Notes: generated from the sequence alone by a model not told the origin. DNA of 63,391 nt from Candidatus Saccharimonadota bacterium (GCA_020427985.1 JAGQNR010000002.1:77241-140631); one strand, 5' to 3'; counted from the first letter of the stretch, positions 16,128-25,646 are shown. Translations and numbers: made by a program.

Positions 16128-17345
16128 TTATTTCAGATATTCTTGGGCAGCAGTCAGTTGTGTGTCGTTTTGGGCTTTGCTATCAGCCTCAGAAATCTTG
16201 ACTTCTTGGTCAGGCATAATGCCTTTTTTGTCGATATTGGTGCCGTTTGGCGAGTACCACTTGCCCACGGTCACTTTTAATGAGCTGTCGTCGTCAAATT
16301 GTATGAGTTGCTGTACAACACCCTTGCCATAGCTTTTTTCGCCAATAATGCGCGCTCCCGCTTTGTCACGTAGTGCCAGGGCAACAATCTCGGAGGCTGA
16401 TGCTGAGCCGCCATTCAGCAGGACTACTGTTTTTTTGCCTTGCAAAATATCGCCACCAATTGCCCTGTCTTGTCGCACCACAGTAGTACCCTTGCGCTGT
16501 TCTACCACCGCTGTTCCCTTGGACAACCATAGGCTGCTGAGATTGACTGCCGATACTACCTCTCCACCGGGATTGTCGCGCAAATCAAGTACAATACTTT
16601 GCGCCCCATCGGCAACCAGTTTTTGAGCTGCCTTGTTGGCAAGTTCGTCGGTGTCATCGCTAAATTGACTTACCTGCAAGTAGCCTACACCATTTGCAAG
16701 CATTTTTGAGGTAACCGAGGGAATATGAATAGTATCGCGAGTAATTGTCATTTCGAGCTGCTCGGCTTGGTTACGAACGATGGTCAATGTCACTTTTGTA
16801 CCTTTTTTGCCACGTATTTTTAGAACTGCTTCTGTGGCAGTCATGCCAGCAGTCGTTTTGCCATCAACGGCAGCAATAACATCTTTGGCACGCAAACCAG
16901 CAGCTTGCGCCGGTGAACCCTCAAGCGGTGCGACCACAACAATTCTGCCCTCAGCATCTTTTTCGAGCCGGGCCCCTACTCCGCTTATCGTCCCTTGCAA
17001 ATCATTCTGGAACTGCTCTGCCTCAGTTGCCGACATGTATTCTGTATAGGGGTCTTTGGTGCTCCCCGCGAGGCCGTGTTTCAGCCCATCAAGCACCTGC
17101 TGGTTAGTAAGATTACCATCGTAATTATCCCGAAGCGCACTATATACTTCGTCAAGACCATTATAATCAATTTGGTTTGAGAGCTGTCGTGTAGAAGGGT
17201 TATTTGGTACCCCACCTACTCTTATCTTTCCCTGGCCTACCATCAGCCCAGCCCCAAAAAGCAGCCCAGCTACAATAACGCCGCCGATAATGTGAAAGAT
17301 ACCAAGTGATTTTTGTCGCGCTTGAATGGGATTGGTTTGTTGCAT
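16128..17345 (-). CDS. ctpA: Carboxy-terminal processing protease (S41)
   Basis: About 405 residues: membrane anchor (residues 15-37), a helical region, a PDZ domain (ISGVGARLEKDAEGRIVVVAPLEGS), then the S41 core. The catalytic Ser lies in GGSASASEIVALAL and the Lys in IGEKSYGKGVVQQL, which form the Ser/Lys dyad of CtpA/CtpB. It acts outside the membrane on C-terminal tails of envelope proteins. ATGs occur at 17369 and 17345; TATACT at 17355-17360 lies 9 nt before the second and would leave the first untranscribed. In Gram-positive bacteria ctp genes often follow ftsEX, as they do here within 4 kb. Confidence 0.9.
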   Translation of the reverse strand: MQQTNPIQARQKSLGIFHIIGGVIVAGLLFGAGLMVGQGKIRVGGVPNNPSTRQLSNQIDYNGLDEVYSALRDNYDGNLTNQQVLDGLKHGLAGSTKDPYTEYMSATEAEQFQNDLQGTISGVGARLEKDAEGRIVVVAPLEGSPAQAAGLRAKDVIAAVDGKTTAGMTATEAVLKIRGKKGTKVTLTIVRNQAEQLEMTITRDTIHIPSVTSKMLANGVGYLQVSQFSDDTDELANKAAQKLVADGAQSIVLDLRDNPGGEVVSAVNLSSLWLSKGTAVVEQRKGTTVVRQDRAIGGDILQGKKTVVLLNGGSASASEIVALALRDKAGARIIGEKSYGKGVVQQLIQFDDDSSLKVTVGKWYSPNGTNIDKKGIMPDQEVKISEADSKAQNDTQLTAAQEYLK

Positions 17346-17396
17346 ATGCTTAAAAGTATAGCATGCCAATAATCATGATGGGGTACAATGGTATCT

Positions 17397-18410
17397 ATGA
17401 GTGTGAGTACAATTTCTGTTCAAGAATGCACCGCCGCAGAATACCAGCAGGCTCTTATGCAGCTTGAACAAAAACAGCCTAGTTCCGTATCTTTTTTGCA
17501 ATCACTGGTGTATGCTCGCTTGCAAGAGTTAATTGGTCGACAGGTGGTCTATGTTATTGGAAGTGCAGCCAATGTCCCGGTGGCCTGCGGAGTTGGTATA
17601 TGCTATCAATTGCCGGGCGGTCTACGCTATCTTTACTTCCCTTATGGCCCAGTTGTGACCGAAAACGTCGTTTATACAGCCCTTAGCAGTGCCATACTGC
17701 CCATTGCGCGGCGCCTGGGGTGCGCTTTTGTACGCATTGACAATGACCGTTGGCTCACAACACTCAATCTCAAACCTGCCCCCAATGACATCAGTCGATT
17801 ATCGAGTTTACAGCCCCGTGCTGAGTGGGTGCTCGATATTAATCAAGATACCGAAGCTGTTTGGATGGGCATGCATAAGCACGCGCGTTACAATGTGCGG
17901 CTTGCCGAACGTGCCAATGCCTCCTATAAGCAGTTTGCCCCAGCTGAAGCGCCGTTTGATGAGTTTATTGGGCTTATGCAGACAACAAGCGACCGAGACA
18001 ATTTCTCACTCCATGATGAGGCATATTACCGAGCGATGTTGAATGCCATGAGTCCCAAAGATGGCTTTGTGGCAATTGTCTATATAAACGATGCTCCTGC
18101 GGCGGCGGCGCTCTTTGTTCTACACGACAACCAGTTGCATTATGTATTTGCTGGGTCATCCAACGACTACCGCAAGATTGCTCCAGCTTATTTCTTGCTC
18201 TGGAATGCCCTGCAGCATGGCAAAAGAAAAGGCTGTAGTTTACTAAACTTTGGTGGGGTGCAAGATGACGTTAAAAAACTGCACCTTCAGGGGGTAACGA
18301 GCTTTAAGAAGCGGTTTGGTGGCTACCAAATTAACCACCGCAATCCTCATGATATTATCGTTTCACCCTTCAAGTATGCCCTGCTGCGACTCTACAAACG
18401 CATTCGATAG
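17397..18410 (+). CDS. FemX/FemAB-like peptidoglycan bridge aminoacyltransferase
   Basis: A 338-residue protein with two GNAT-like folds, as in the FemXAB family that adds amino acids from aminoacyl-tRNA to lipid II. Landmarks are YLYFPYGPVV, FVRIDNDRW, WMGMHKHARYNVRLAER and the C-terminal LLNFGGVQDD and VTSFKKRFGG motifs. It therefore suggests an interpeptide bridge in the wall. ATG codons are at 17388 and 17397; TACAAT (17384-17389) overlaps the first, so the leaderless start at 17397, 7 nt after the box, is preferred. It diverges from ctpA. Confidence 0.88.
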   Translation: MSVSTISVQECTAAEYQQALMQLEQKQPSSVSFLQSLVYARLQELIGRQVVYVIGSAANVPVACGVGICYQLPGGLRYLYFPYGPVVTENVVYTALSSAILPIARRLGCAFVRIDNDRWLTTLNLKPAPNDISRLSSLQPRAEWVLDINQDTEAVWMGMHKHARYNVRLAERANASYKQFAPAEAPFDEFIGLMQTTSDRDNFSLHDEAYYRAMLNAMSPKDGFVAIVYINDAPAAAALFVLHDNQLHYVFAGSSNDYRKIAPAYFLLWNALQHGKRKGCSLLNFGGVQDDVKKLHLQGVTSFKKRFGGYQINHRNPHDIIVSPFKYALLRLYKRIR

Positions 18411-18661
18411 TCATAGGTCATAATTTAGACTCATCTCGACAGCGGCTACGCCGCTCACGCCCTCTCATTATTTCGACACCTTCGACTGAACTCAGAATGA
18501 ACAAAGTAGAAAAGTCTCCCTCTGGTGTGCCTTTGTGTTCCCTACACCCTACATCCTCTGCGTCTACCTCACGGCTCTGCTCTCTGCTCTGATGTCATTT
18601 CTTGAGCTCCTTGTCCATGTAGCTATGAGCGAAGGAGGATGCTCTGATAGCTGTTTTAATC
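18411..18661. repeat. Intergenic region built of degenerate repeats (copy 2)
   Basis: Contains an AGCGGC-TAC-GCCGCT hairpin (18441-18455), a stretch with TTCGACACCTTCGACTGAA, and then an AGAGCAGAG-family repeat at 18569-18650 (ACGGCTCTGCTCTCTGCTCT ... CTCCTTGTCC ... GTAGCT ... GCTCTGATAGCT). The last part matches, in the opposite orientation, the repeat at 15687-15808. No open reading frame of interest is present. Confidence 0.55.
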
Positions 18662-19819
18662 CTAGCGTTGCCAATCACCAAAGTAGATGTAGGTAAATGT
18701 TGATGCTGGATAGCGCCAACGGCGGAAATTGCCTGCCCAGTCATAGTTATACTCACTCACGATTACATAGTTGCCGTCGACAGCCTCAATCCATACGGCA
18801 TGACCATACGAACCCCAGAACGAAATCCCTACCGTTCCGGCCTTAGGCGTTGAGCTGGTTGGAATCCCGCTATTGCGCGCGTTGCGTACCCATTCGTTGG
18901 CATTACCAATACCACCCCAGTACGGCATATTGCCGTAGGCTTCGTTTACCTTCCAGGCGGTATAGCTTACACATTCACGAGTATACATCCCCCAGCTGTC
19001 AAGATACGCATCCAGTGGAGCGCTCTTCCATTTTGCAGGATAGGTATTATCGCCACTGTCACCAATAACTGCACTACCCCCCATTTTGCGGATGGCCTCG
19101 GCCTGGGCAATACGAAGCTGGGCAATTTGCTGGCTGTTGGCACTGATTTGCGCATTATAACTGGCACGCTGGCCTTCGTTATATGCCAGGAGTTCTTGCT
19201 GCTTAGCGCGGTCTGTGTCTAGTTGTGACTGTTGCAGTTGCTGCTCTTTTAGTAGGTTCTCGACCTTGGCTTTTTGTACCTGGAGCGTTTTTTGCAGCTC
19301 TGCAATACGCTGCATCGTTTCTTGAATCTTGTTTTGAACGCGACTACGATATTCCTGTTTATCAACAAATTCACTTAGGTTTTTGCTGGTAGCTAGCATT
19401 TCGAGTGTATCGGGGGTACCATCGACATACATGGCCTTAATATCGGCCGAAAGCACCGCACGTTGACGGTCAATTTCTGCCTGGGCCTCATTAATCTGTC
19501 GCTGTAAGTCAGCTTGCAAGGCTACATTGGCGTTTATTGCCGCCTGCAAACCATCAATTTGAGCCTGCAGCTTGGCAATGGCATCTTGGTAGCTGGCTGC
19601 CTGTGAAGCAAGGTCGTTGACTAAGCTGCGGGTTGAGCTATTTTGGGCTTGCAGTTGATTAATCTGGTCTTGGTACTGGTCGGCAAGCACATGCTGCCAA
19701 GTTGGTATGACCGAACCGGTAAAGAGTAAAGCCGCTGCAACTGCGAGCGTTGCACCTCGTTTGGTTTTAGGAACAAATCGAGCGAGCCCAATAAACTGAT
19801 TTGAATGTTGTTTTTGCAT
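18662..19819 (-). CDS. PcsB-like coiled-coil CHAP peptidoglycan hydrolase
   Basis: A 385-residue secreted protein: signal peptide (hydrophobic LAVAAALLFTGSVIPT, likely cut after HVLA), a long coiled coil (about 48-245, very Gln/Ala-rich) and a C-terminal CHAP amidase/endopeptidase domain. The catalytic Cys is C283 in RECVSYTAWKV and the His is H340 in GSYGHAVWIE, with SEYN supplying the third residue. Domain order and the position just after ftsE-ftsX match PcsB/EnvC-type proteins that FtsEX switches on at division. An upstream ATG at 19897 is in frame, but TACAAT (about 19850) and the signal peptide favour 19819. Confidence 0.87.
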   Translation of the reverse strand: MQKQHSNQFIGLARFVPKTKRGATLAVAAALLFTGSVIPTWQHVLADQYQDQINQLQAQNSSTRSLVNDLASQAASYQDAIAKLQAQIDGLQAAINANVALQADLQRQINEAQAEIDRQRAVLSADIKAMYVDGTPDTLEMLATSKNLSEFVDKQEYRSRVQNKIQETMQRIAELQKTLQVQKAKVENLLKEQQLQQSQLDTDRAKQQELLAYNEGQRASYNAQISANSQQIAQLRIAQAEAIRKMGGSAVIGDSGDNTYPAKWKSAPLDAYLDSWGMYTRECVSYTAWKVNEAYGNMPYWGGIGNANEWVRNARNSGIPTSSTPKAGTVGISFWGSYGHAVWIEAVDGNYVIVSEYNYDWAGNFRRWRYPASTFTYIYFGDWQR

Positions 19820-20004
19820 AGTTTTTGTCTTATTTTTAGACCTACGTATTGTATCACGCTTATGCATTAAATGCAACCCTCCTCTGCTCTTAACCACAGA
19901 TAGCTATTGTTGTACTTTTGCAGTTTGTCTATAGTTGTCACCACGTCTTGGCGCAAGGGCGCACCTGCAAACAAGCTGTACTGCTTGCCAAACCAAGTTG
20001 ATGA

Positions 20005-20952
20005 TTATTTCTTTGGCGTTTTGAATTTGAGATATCGCCGCGTAGCAATAATGGAAGATGCGGCGCCTATTAGTATACCAAGCGCTAGCTGTATGACCAA
20101 TAGCCACCAGAAGTGATTTCTAAAATATTGTTGAGAATAACTAATGTCAAGAATGCCCAGACTGGTCGCCTGGAGTGAATTTGAGGCAGTTATAAACAAA
20201 GCATTTATGAGCAATATCGAAATAATAGCCGACAGTATGCCATAAATAATCGCCTCGATGACAAACGGTCCGCGAATATACCAAGTACTAGCACCCAGAA
20301 GCCTCATAATTTGCAACTCGTCCCGACGGTTAAAGATTGCCATCTGAATAGTATTAAAGATAATGAGCACCGAGATTGTTGCAAATACCGCCACAGCAAC
20401 CACTCCGGCTCGCCGCATGATGTTAGTGGCATGCGTTATCTTGTCGATAGCTTCGCGACGGTCGCCATTGTCTGATGCCGGGTCCGACTGGAGCTTCTTA
20501 TTGTCTGGTTTTTCGATAAATGAGCGAATTTGTCCAAGTTGGTTGAGGTCACGAGGTTTAACCTGAATAGTGGCAGGTAATGGGTTGTCGGTTTCGTTAA
20601 TTGCCTTAAGCAGGCTCTCGTTACCGACATTTTGCTTCATATAGGCTCTTAGGGCGGCTGCTTTGTCAAGATATGAGACCTTTTCTACACTTGGCAAAGC
20701 ACGCAGGTCATCGACAAAGGTCTTGGCTTGAGCTTCGGAAACAGTATCTTTTAGATAAATCGAAATATTAATTTTGTCGGTAATTTGGTCGACAGTGTTT
20801 CGGAATGTCGCGTTTACAATCAACGAAAACAAAATAATCGTTAGGGTAATAATCATAATAGCCATGGCCGCAACTGCTAGCCAGGCATTGCGCACAAAGT
20901 TGAGCATGCCAGTACGAACAATACGACCAAAAGTAGTAGTACGTCGTCCCAT
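20005..20952 (-). CDS. ftsX: Cell-division permease FtsX
   Basis: A 315-residue FtsX: cytoplasmic start, TM1 (AWLAVAAMAIMIITLTIILF), a large extracellular loop with INISIYLKDTVSEAQA and LPSVEKVSYLDK, then three further membrane helices with the FNTIQMAIFNRRDELQIMRL segment between. FtsX carries the FtsE signal across the membrane to a peptidoglycan hydrolase; the PcsB-like gene directly follows. Its ATG overlaps the ftsE stop by one base (TAATG). Confidence 0.93.
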   Translation of the reverse strand: MGRRTTTFGRIVRTGMLNFVRNAWLAVAAMAIMIITLTIILFSLIVNATFRNTVDQITDKINISIYLKDTVSEAQAKTFVDDLRALPSVEKVSYLDKAAALRAYMKQNVGNESLLKAINETDNPLPATIQVKPRDLNQLGQIRSFIEKPDNKKLQSDPASDNGDRREAIDKITHATNIMRRAGVVAVAVFATISVLIIFNTIQMAIFNRRDELQIMRLLGASTWYIRGPFVIEAIIYGILSAIISILLINALFITASNSLQATSLGILDISYSQQYFRNHFWWLLVIQLALGILIGAASSIIATRRYLKFKTPKK

Positions 20953-21668
20953 TAGTTTCGGACCCTTGCCTCTGGAACTGGGCGCTTTTCGTTGTAGCTG
21001 GCATTCGCCCGATCACTATCAATCTTACCTTGTTTTATGGTAATAACTCGCCGTTTTAGCTTGTTGACTATGTCTTGGTTGTGCGTGGTTAAAAGTACAG
21101 TCGTGCCATAGCGGTTAATTTTTTCAAGCACGGCAATAACGTCCCAAGCGTGCTTGGGGTCAAGGTTGCCCGTGGGCTCATCGGCGATAAGGATTTTGGG
21201 CTGACGCACAATGGCCCGAGCTATAGCGACTCGCTGACGCTCACCACCGCTCAGTTCACGTGGCATACGACTGGCTTTGTCCTTAAGATTAACAATATCA
21301 AGTACTCTTGGCACGGTGTTATTTATTTCTTTTTGGCTAACGCCAACAATTTCAAGCGCAAAGGCCACATTTTCAAACACGGTGCGATTGGGCAATAGTT
21401 TAAAGTCCTGGAACACTACACCAATTTTACGGCGCAGAAGTGGAATATTTTTGTCTGGCAATTTGTCGTAATCGATGCCACCAACAATAATCTTGCCACT
21501 ACTCGGTCGTTCCTCGCGGGTCAAGAGTTTTAGCAATGTAGACTTGCCCGCCCCACTCTGTCCAACCACAATCACAAACTCTTTTGGCTCGACATGCAGA
21601 CTAATCCGGTCCAAGGCCGACCCCAAGTTCTTGTTGTATGTCTTTGTTACCCTATCCAACAAAATCAT
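20952..21668 (-). CDS. ftsE: Cell-division ATP-binding protein FtsE
   Basis: About 238 residues: Walker A GQSGAGKST, Q-loop VFQDFKLLPNRTV, signature LSGGERQRVAIARA, Walker B ILIADEPTGNLD and H-loop TTHNQDIV. With FtsX it forms the ABC complex that activates wall hydrolysis at the septum. ATGs at 21710 and 21701 lie upstream, but an extended -10 (TGCTATAAT, core 21676-21681) sits 7 nt before the ATG at 21668, where the family alignment also begins (MILLDRVTKTY). A short C-terminal tail is rich in Arg and Pro. Confidence 0.94.
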   Translation of the reverse strand: MILLDRVTKTYNKNLGSALDRISLHVEPKEFVIVVGQSGAGKSTLLKLLTREERPSSGKIIVGGIDYDKLPDKNIPLLRRKIGVVFQDFKLLPNRTVFENVAFALEIVGVSQKEINNTVPRVLDIVNLKDKASRMPRELSGGERQRVAIARAIVRQPKILIADEPTGNLDPKHAWDVIAVLEKINRYGTTVLLTTHNQDIVNKLKRRVITIKQGKIDSDRANASYNEKRPVPEARVRN

Positions 21669-21789
21669 TAGCAGTATTATAGCATATCTATCTGAGACCA
21701 TGCTGATCACAATTTAATGTAAGGCAGTAAGTGCAGTATCGATTCAGCCAGAAGAAATGAGTAATTATCTATTTAATAAGAGCGGCCGC

Positions 21790-22329
21790 CTACCACGCAG
21801 TGATGTCGCCACTGGAGCGGCCGGGGGCTGGATAGCCATAGCGCTTGGCTGCACTCACAAAGAGCGAGCTGGCAGCAATCATTTCGAGCGAAAGAGTTTG
21901 CCTGAATGTACCAATGTTACCGCTATCTTGAGCTACCTGCAGCGCCTCTAGACTTGTCTGCCGATGTTCATAAGCATCGTCTAGACATGTCTGATTAATA
22001 GGGAGCGTTTCGTCGAGCCGATTGTTAATCCCTGCAGCAATCTCATTATGTACTACTAGTAGCGGTCGGCGATGCTGATACGTCTGGGCAACCGCCGCCA
22101 ATGCAATCGTGTTATGTGCGCTTTTGCCGAGTGACTGAGTTACCTGTAGCCCAAGTGAGTCGTTCTCGTCGTGAATTTCTTGTACGAATAGCCTGGCTCG
22201 GTTTAGATAATTTAATATACTAACAGCAAACGAGAAATCTCCACGGTTGACGCCCTGTTCCCAGTAAGGATACTGACTCTCGTCGGGAAACTTTTGCGTT
22301 GAATAAATGGTCTCCAGCCATCCAGTCAA
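21790..22329 (-). CDS. Hypothetical protein in frame with the upstream gene
   Basis: I do not recognise this 179-residue helical protein. It has alternating helices (FSFAVSILNYLNRARLFVQEIHDE; LEALQVAQDSGNIGTFRQ) and no membrane segment or signal peptide. The only reasonable start codon is TTG at 22329, without a ribosome binding site. It lies in the same reading frame as the gene ending at 22360, separated by a single TAA and nine further codons. Either it is translated by re-initiation, or the two were once one protein split by a nonsense change. Confidence 0.5.
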   Translation of the reverse strand: MTGWLETIYSTQKFPDESQYPYWEQGVNRGDFSFAVSILNYLNRARLFVQEIHDENDSLGLQVTQSLGKSAHNTIALAAVAQTYQHRRPLLVVHNEIAAGINNRLDETLPINQTCLDDAYEHRQTSLEALQVAQDSGNIGTFRQTLSLEMIAASSLFVSAAKRYGYPAPGRSSGDITAW

Positions 22330-22359
22330 TAAATCGTTCAGTCGTCTTTGACATACATG

Positions 22360-23136
22360 TTATTGCTTGATGAGTTCGCTGGGCGATACGAGATCAAAGA
22401 CGACTCGCCGGGTAGTGTCAAACCCCATGGCGTCACCAGTTTCTGGAGTAAAACACGCCACAACTTCGTTGGTAGCGGGCTCGTATCGTATAGACCACTT
22501 CGTTGTATCTGGCCTATCCGTCCAAGCAATAAGCTTTGTATCGGTTGGAACAGCTCCTTCTATCTTTGCTGCATCGCAATTAACCCTATCCATAAGAGCT
22601 GGATCTACAACAATTTGACGCTGGCGATCCTCAAAAACAGTGGCTTTTTTAAGGGTATATTTTGAGCTCACCTTTGGGAGTGTGTTGATACCCAATTCCG
22701 CTGAACCAAGGAGTGTTTCAGAGTACTCAGGGTGAATCTCTTCACCAAAACCGCCGACGGCTCCACCAGCAAGACTATAGCCCTTATCATCAAACCATTG
22801 ATCTTCGTCAGTATAGCTCCATAGTTTCTTAGCACCCAAGGTCGCACCTATGGCAAGTGTCGTACCGAGCGCAACTCCCGCTATCCATTTCCCAAGGAGT
22901 TTCGTCGTGTTTTTAATATTTTCTTTCCGCTGCAACTCTGCAAGTGCCTGATGCTCTCGAGCTACTTCTATGGCATCTTTGCCAATGGTTTCCAGTCGGT
23001 TCGGCCAATGCTGCTCTGACGCTGGATATTTTAGCCATTCATCGCTAGGAGTGTTAGCCGGCATAGCAATAACGTTTAGCGCAACCTCAGTATAATTTGA
23101 TGCCTCAGGCAGTAGATTTGACTCACCCTTTCCCAT
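22360..23136 (-). CDS. Hypothetical protein with one membrane segment
   Basis: A 258-residue protein of unknown family. Residues 1-95 are charged and helical, a transmembrane helix lies at about 100-115 (WIAGVALGTTLAIGATLGA), and the rest is a mixed domain with YEPATNEVVACFTPETGD near the end. It has a leader with GGGAGT before the ATG and a TATAAT box about 45 nt upstream. The architecture, cytoplasmic helical head, mid-protein helix and tail, is shared with the genes at 12423-13454 and 44783-46807, though no sequence match is claimed. Confidence 0.6.
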   Translation of the reverse strand: MGKGESNLLPEASNYTEVALNVIAMPANTPSDEWLKYPASEQHWPNRLETIGKDAIEVAREHQALAELQRKENIKNTTKLLGKWIAGVALGTTLAIGATLGAKKLWSYTDEDQWFDDKGYSLAGGAVGGFGEEIHPEYSETLLGSAELGINTLPKVSSKYTLKKATVFEDRQRQIVVDPALMDRVNCDAAKIEGAVPTDTKLIAWTDRPDTTKWSIRYEPATNEVVACFTPETGDAMGFDTTRRVVFDLVSPSELIKQ

Positions 23137-23206
23137 GCATGCACTCCCAATATAAAAGAAATATTATTTTATACATTATAGTACTTTATTTGCAAGAAGT
23201 CAAGTA

Positions 23207-24295
23207 TTACTCTGCTGTTCCGAGGGTGTGGTCGAGATAGGCGGTAATGAACGGATTGAGGTCACCGGCCAGCACTTTATCTGGGTCGGACGAAACATGT
23301 TCGCTGCGCAAGTCTTTGACTTGCTTATACGGGTGAAGCACATAGCTACGAATTTGATTACCCCAGGCGGCCTGCTCATTTGGCCCCTTAATATCCGTGA
23401 GGCGTTCGGCATGCTGTTCCATTTGGAGCTGAGCGAGTCGCGAACGCAGTATCGTCATAGCGGTTTCACGGTTTTGCAACTGGCTACGTTCGTTTTGGAT
23501 GGCGACTACAATACCGGTGGGAAGATGGGTGATACGCACGGCCGAGTCGGTGGTGTTGACACTCTGGCCGCCGTGACCGCCAGCCCGGTAGACATCTATC
23601 TTAAGGTCTTTGTCATCAATCTCGACGATTTCGGGCGAATCGATTTTGGGCATCACCTCTATTTTGGCAAAGCTAGTTTCGCGGCTCTCGGCATTAAACG
23701 GGCTAAGCCGTACTAAACGGTGCACGCCGTGCTCGCCACGTAATTTGCCATATGCAAACTGCCCTTCTATTTCAAGAGTAGCGCTTTTGATTCCAGCTTC
23801 TTCACCTGTTGATTCCTCTACGACTGTCACCAAGCAATCATTTTGTTCGGCCCAGCGCACATACATACGTAGCAACATGGCTGTCCAGTCCTGAGCGTCG
23901 GAACCACCAGCACCCGCATGCAGACTTAGTAAAGCGTCGTGGGCGTCATAGCGACCCGAAAATTTTAAGTCCTCTTTTAAGTTTTCTAGCTCTTGTTCGG
24001 CCTGTTTCACCTGGGATTCGATTTCTTCAGATAGCGTTTCGTCCCGGAGTGCAATCAGCTCGATAATTTCTGCGCTGATTTGTCGCAGCTGGACCCACGG
24101 GTGCGTGCGCTTTTCGAGTGCGGCTTGCTGTCGCACAACGCGCTGGGCAGCTCCCTGGTCTTGCCATAAATTTGGGTCATTTGCCTGCTTGTCGAGCTGC
24201 GCCTTTTCGGTTAAGAGTGCGTCGAGCCCAAGCTTTGCCGTAGCGTCATTAATCCGAAGTTGTAGTTCATGCGCGCGAGCCTGGAGCTGTTCCAT
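23207..24295 (-). CDS. prfB: Peptide chain release factor 2
   Basis: A 362-residue RF2. The UGA/UAA-reading SPF motif is in LVRLSPFNAES, and the GGQ catalytic loop is in RAGGHGGQSVNTTDSAV. The gene is read without interruption: the programmed +1 frameshift site with in-frame TGA, common in bacterial prfB after about codon 25, is absent. Presence of RF2 and TGA stops elsewhere show a standard code. Its ATG overlaps the stop of the M16 protease gene (TAATG). Confidence 0.95.
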   Translation of the reverse strand: MEQLQARAHELQLRINDATAKLGLDALLTEKAQLDKQANDPNLWQDQGAAQRVVRQQAALEKRTHPWVQLRQISAEIIELIALRDETLSEEIESQVKQAEQELENLKEDLKFSGRYDAHDALLSLHAGAGGSDAQDWTAMLLRMYVRWAEQNDCLVTVVEESTGEEAGIKSATLEIEGQFAYGKLRGEHGVHRLVRLSPFNAESRETSFAKIEVMPKIDSPEIVEIDDKDLKIDVYRAGGHGGQSVNTTDSAVRITHLPTGIVVAIQNERSQLQNRETAMTILRSRLAQLQMEQHAERLTDIKGPNEQAAWGNQIRSYVLHPYKQVKDLRSEHVSSDPDKVLAGDLNPFITAYLDHTLGTAE

Positions 24296-25590
24296 TACTC
24301 GGCCCTACTTTGCTCCCACAGTGGTGCAATTTGTGCGTTCAAATCGGTAGCGAGCTTGGTGGTAGCACTGCCATACAGCCCCAAACCACCGACCCCCTCG
24401 CTAAACATTGCCCGTGTAGCATTAACGATAGATTGTTTGGTCACTGCCTGGATCCGTTCGGGGTATTGATAGTAGTCGTCAACATGTTCATCGAAGAAAT
24501 AGCGACCTGTATAGCCACCTGCGGTGCTTGCCACCGTCTGCGCACTACGTTGGTAGCGACCAATCACGTAAGCTTGAGCGGCTGCAATATCAGCCTCGGC
24601 CAGCTCACCACGAAAAACATTGCCAAGTTGTTCGATAACGATATCGAATAACGCAGGCGCATTGGCTACCGAAACTTGGCTCCCAAACCATAGGTTACTG
24701 CTCAGTTTAATCTGTTGAAAGCCCGAATTCATGCTATACACAAGGCCACGCTCGCGGGCAGTCCCAAGAATTTTGGAATACAATGTTTCGGTAAGGATGG
24801 CATTGGCCACACTCAAAGCATCAAGCTCGGCTTCCTCGAGCCGACGCGCCTGAAAAGTGTCAATGTAGAAATACAGCGTATCGACGCTCGAGTTATGTAT
24901 TGCTACGGGAGACTTGGGCAATGTAACAACCTCATCGGGCATAATGAATCGTTCACCTCTTGGCAGTTCTATGCTCTCTAGCATCTGCATAATAGTACTA
25001 CGCCTACGACCAATATTACCGGCAATAACAAAACGCATGTTGTCGGTGGTATGGGTACGACGGTAATGTTCGCGCACGTCATCTAGAGTGACGTTTTGCA
25101 TAAGTTCTAGCCGGTCTTTGTCGGTTTCGGCTACCAGGCCATAGGCCTTACGGCTAGCCGCTCCCAGTTGACGGTAATGATTATTTGCCCGTGCGGCCAG
25201 TTCCTCTCGTACGTTGCCAAATTCGGCATCAAATTCTTCCTGAAGGAAAAGTGGCTTAGTAATGGCGACAAGCAGCAGTCGAAACACGCGGTCCCACTCA
25301 AAATCGGCGCACTCTGTTTCGTAAACAATGTCGTAGACATCGGTTGAAGCATTGCTATAGGCACCGTTTTTTTCGACTTCAGCCTGAAAATCACGCGCGC
25401 GTGGGAACTCGTCGTTAGCACCAAGTAACACGTGTTCCATCAGGTGTGGTGTTTCCCATTTCTCGCGCTCTACCAAATATTCACCGGCCCGAAAGTTGAT
25501 ATATACATCCATAACCATGGCATCGGGAACATGCACCAGTAGGCCTTTGGCGCCGTTTTCGAGAGTGATTTCTTCGACAGTATGTTTCAT
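24295..25590 (-). CDS. M16-family zinc metalloprotease (pitrilysin-like)
   Basis: A 431-residue single-chain M16 peptidase. The inverted zinc motif HxxEH is HLMEH (residues 49-53) with the distal Glu around E129-E130 in FGNVREELAAR. The second, inactive half carries the usual RGLVYSMNSGF region. Such proteins clip peptides or protein tails; the target is unknown. TATACC at 25597-25602 lies 6 nt before the ATG. It is inserted between secA and prfB, which adjoin in many Gram-positive genomes, and overlaps prfB. Confidence 0.88.
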   Translation of the reverse strand: MKHTVEEITLENGAKGLLVHVPDAMVMDVYINFRAGEYLVEREKWETPHLMEHVLLGANDEFPRARDFQAEVEKNGAYSNASTDVYDIVYETECADFEWDRVFRLLLVAITKPLFLQEEFDAEFGNVREELAARANNHYRQLGAASRKAYGLVAETDKDRLELMQNVTLDDVREHYRRTHTTDNMRFVIAGNIGRRRSTIMQMLESIELPRGERFIMPDEVVTLPKSPVAIHNSSVDTLYFYIDTFQARRLEEAELDALSVANAILTETLYSKILGTARERGLVYSMNSGFQQIKLSSNLWFGSQVSVANAPALFDIVIEQLGNVFRGELAEADIAAAQAYVIGRYQRSAQTVASTAGGYTGRYFFDEHVDDYYQYPERIQAVTKQSIVNATRAMFSEGVGGLGLYGSATTKLATDLNAQIAPLWEQSRAE

Positions 25591-25646
25591 AGATAGGGTA
25601 TAGTGTAGAGGGTACAGGCAGAGACCTATGCCCTAACCACTATCAC

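Noticed and set aside
15687-18650. AGAGCAGAG repeats as a CRISPR array
   Set aside because: Units are short, unevenly spaced and spread over many kilobases, with no spacers or cas genes.
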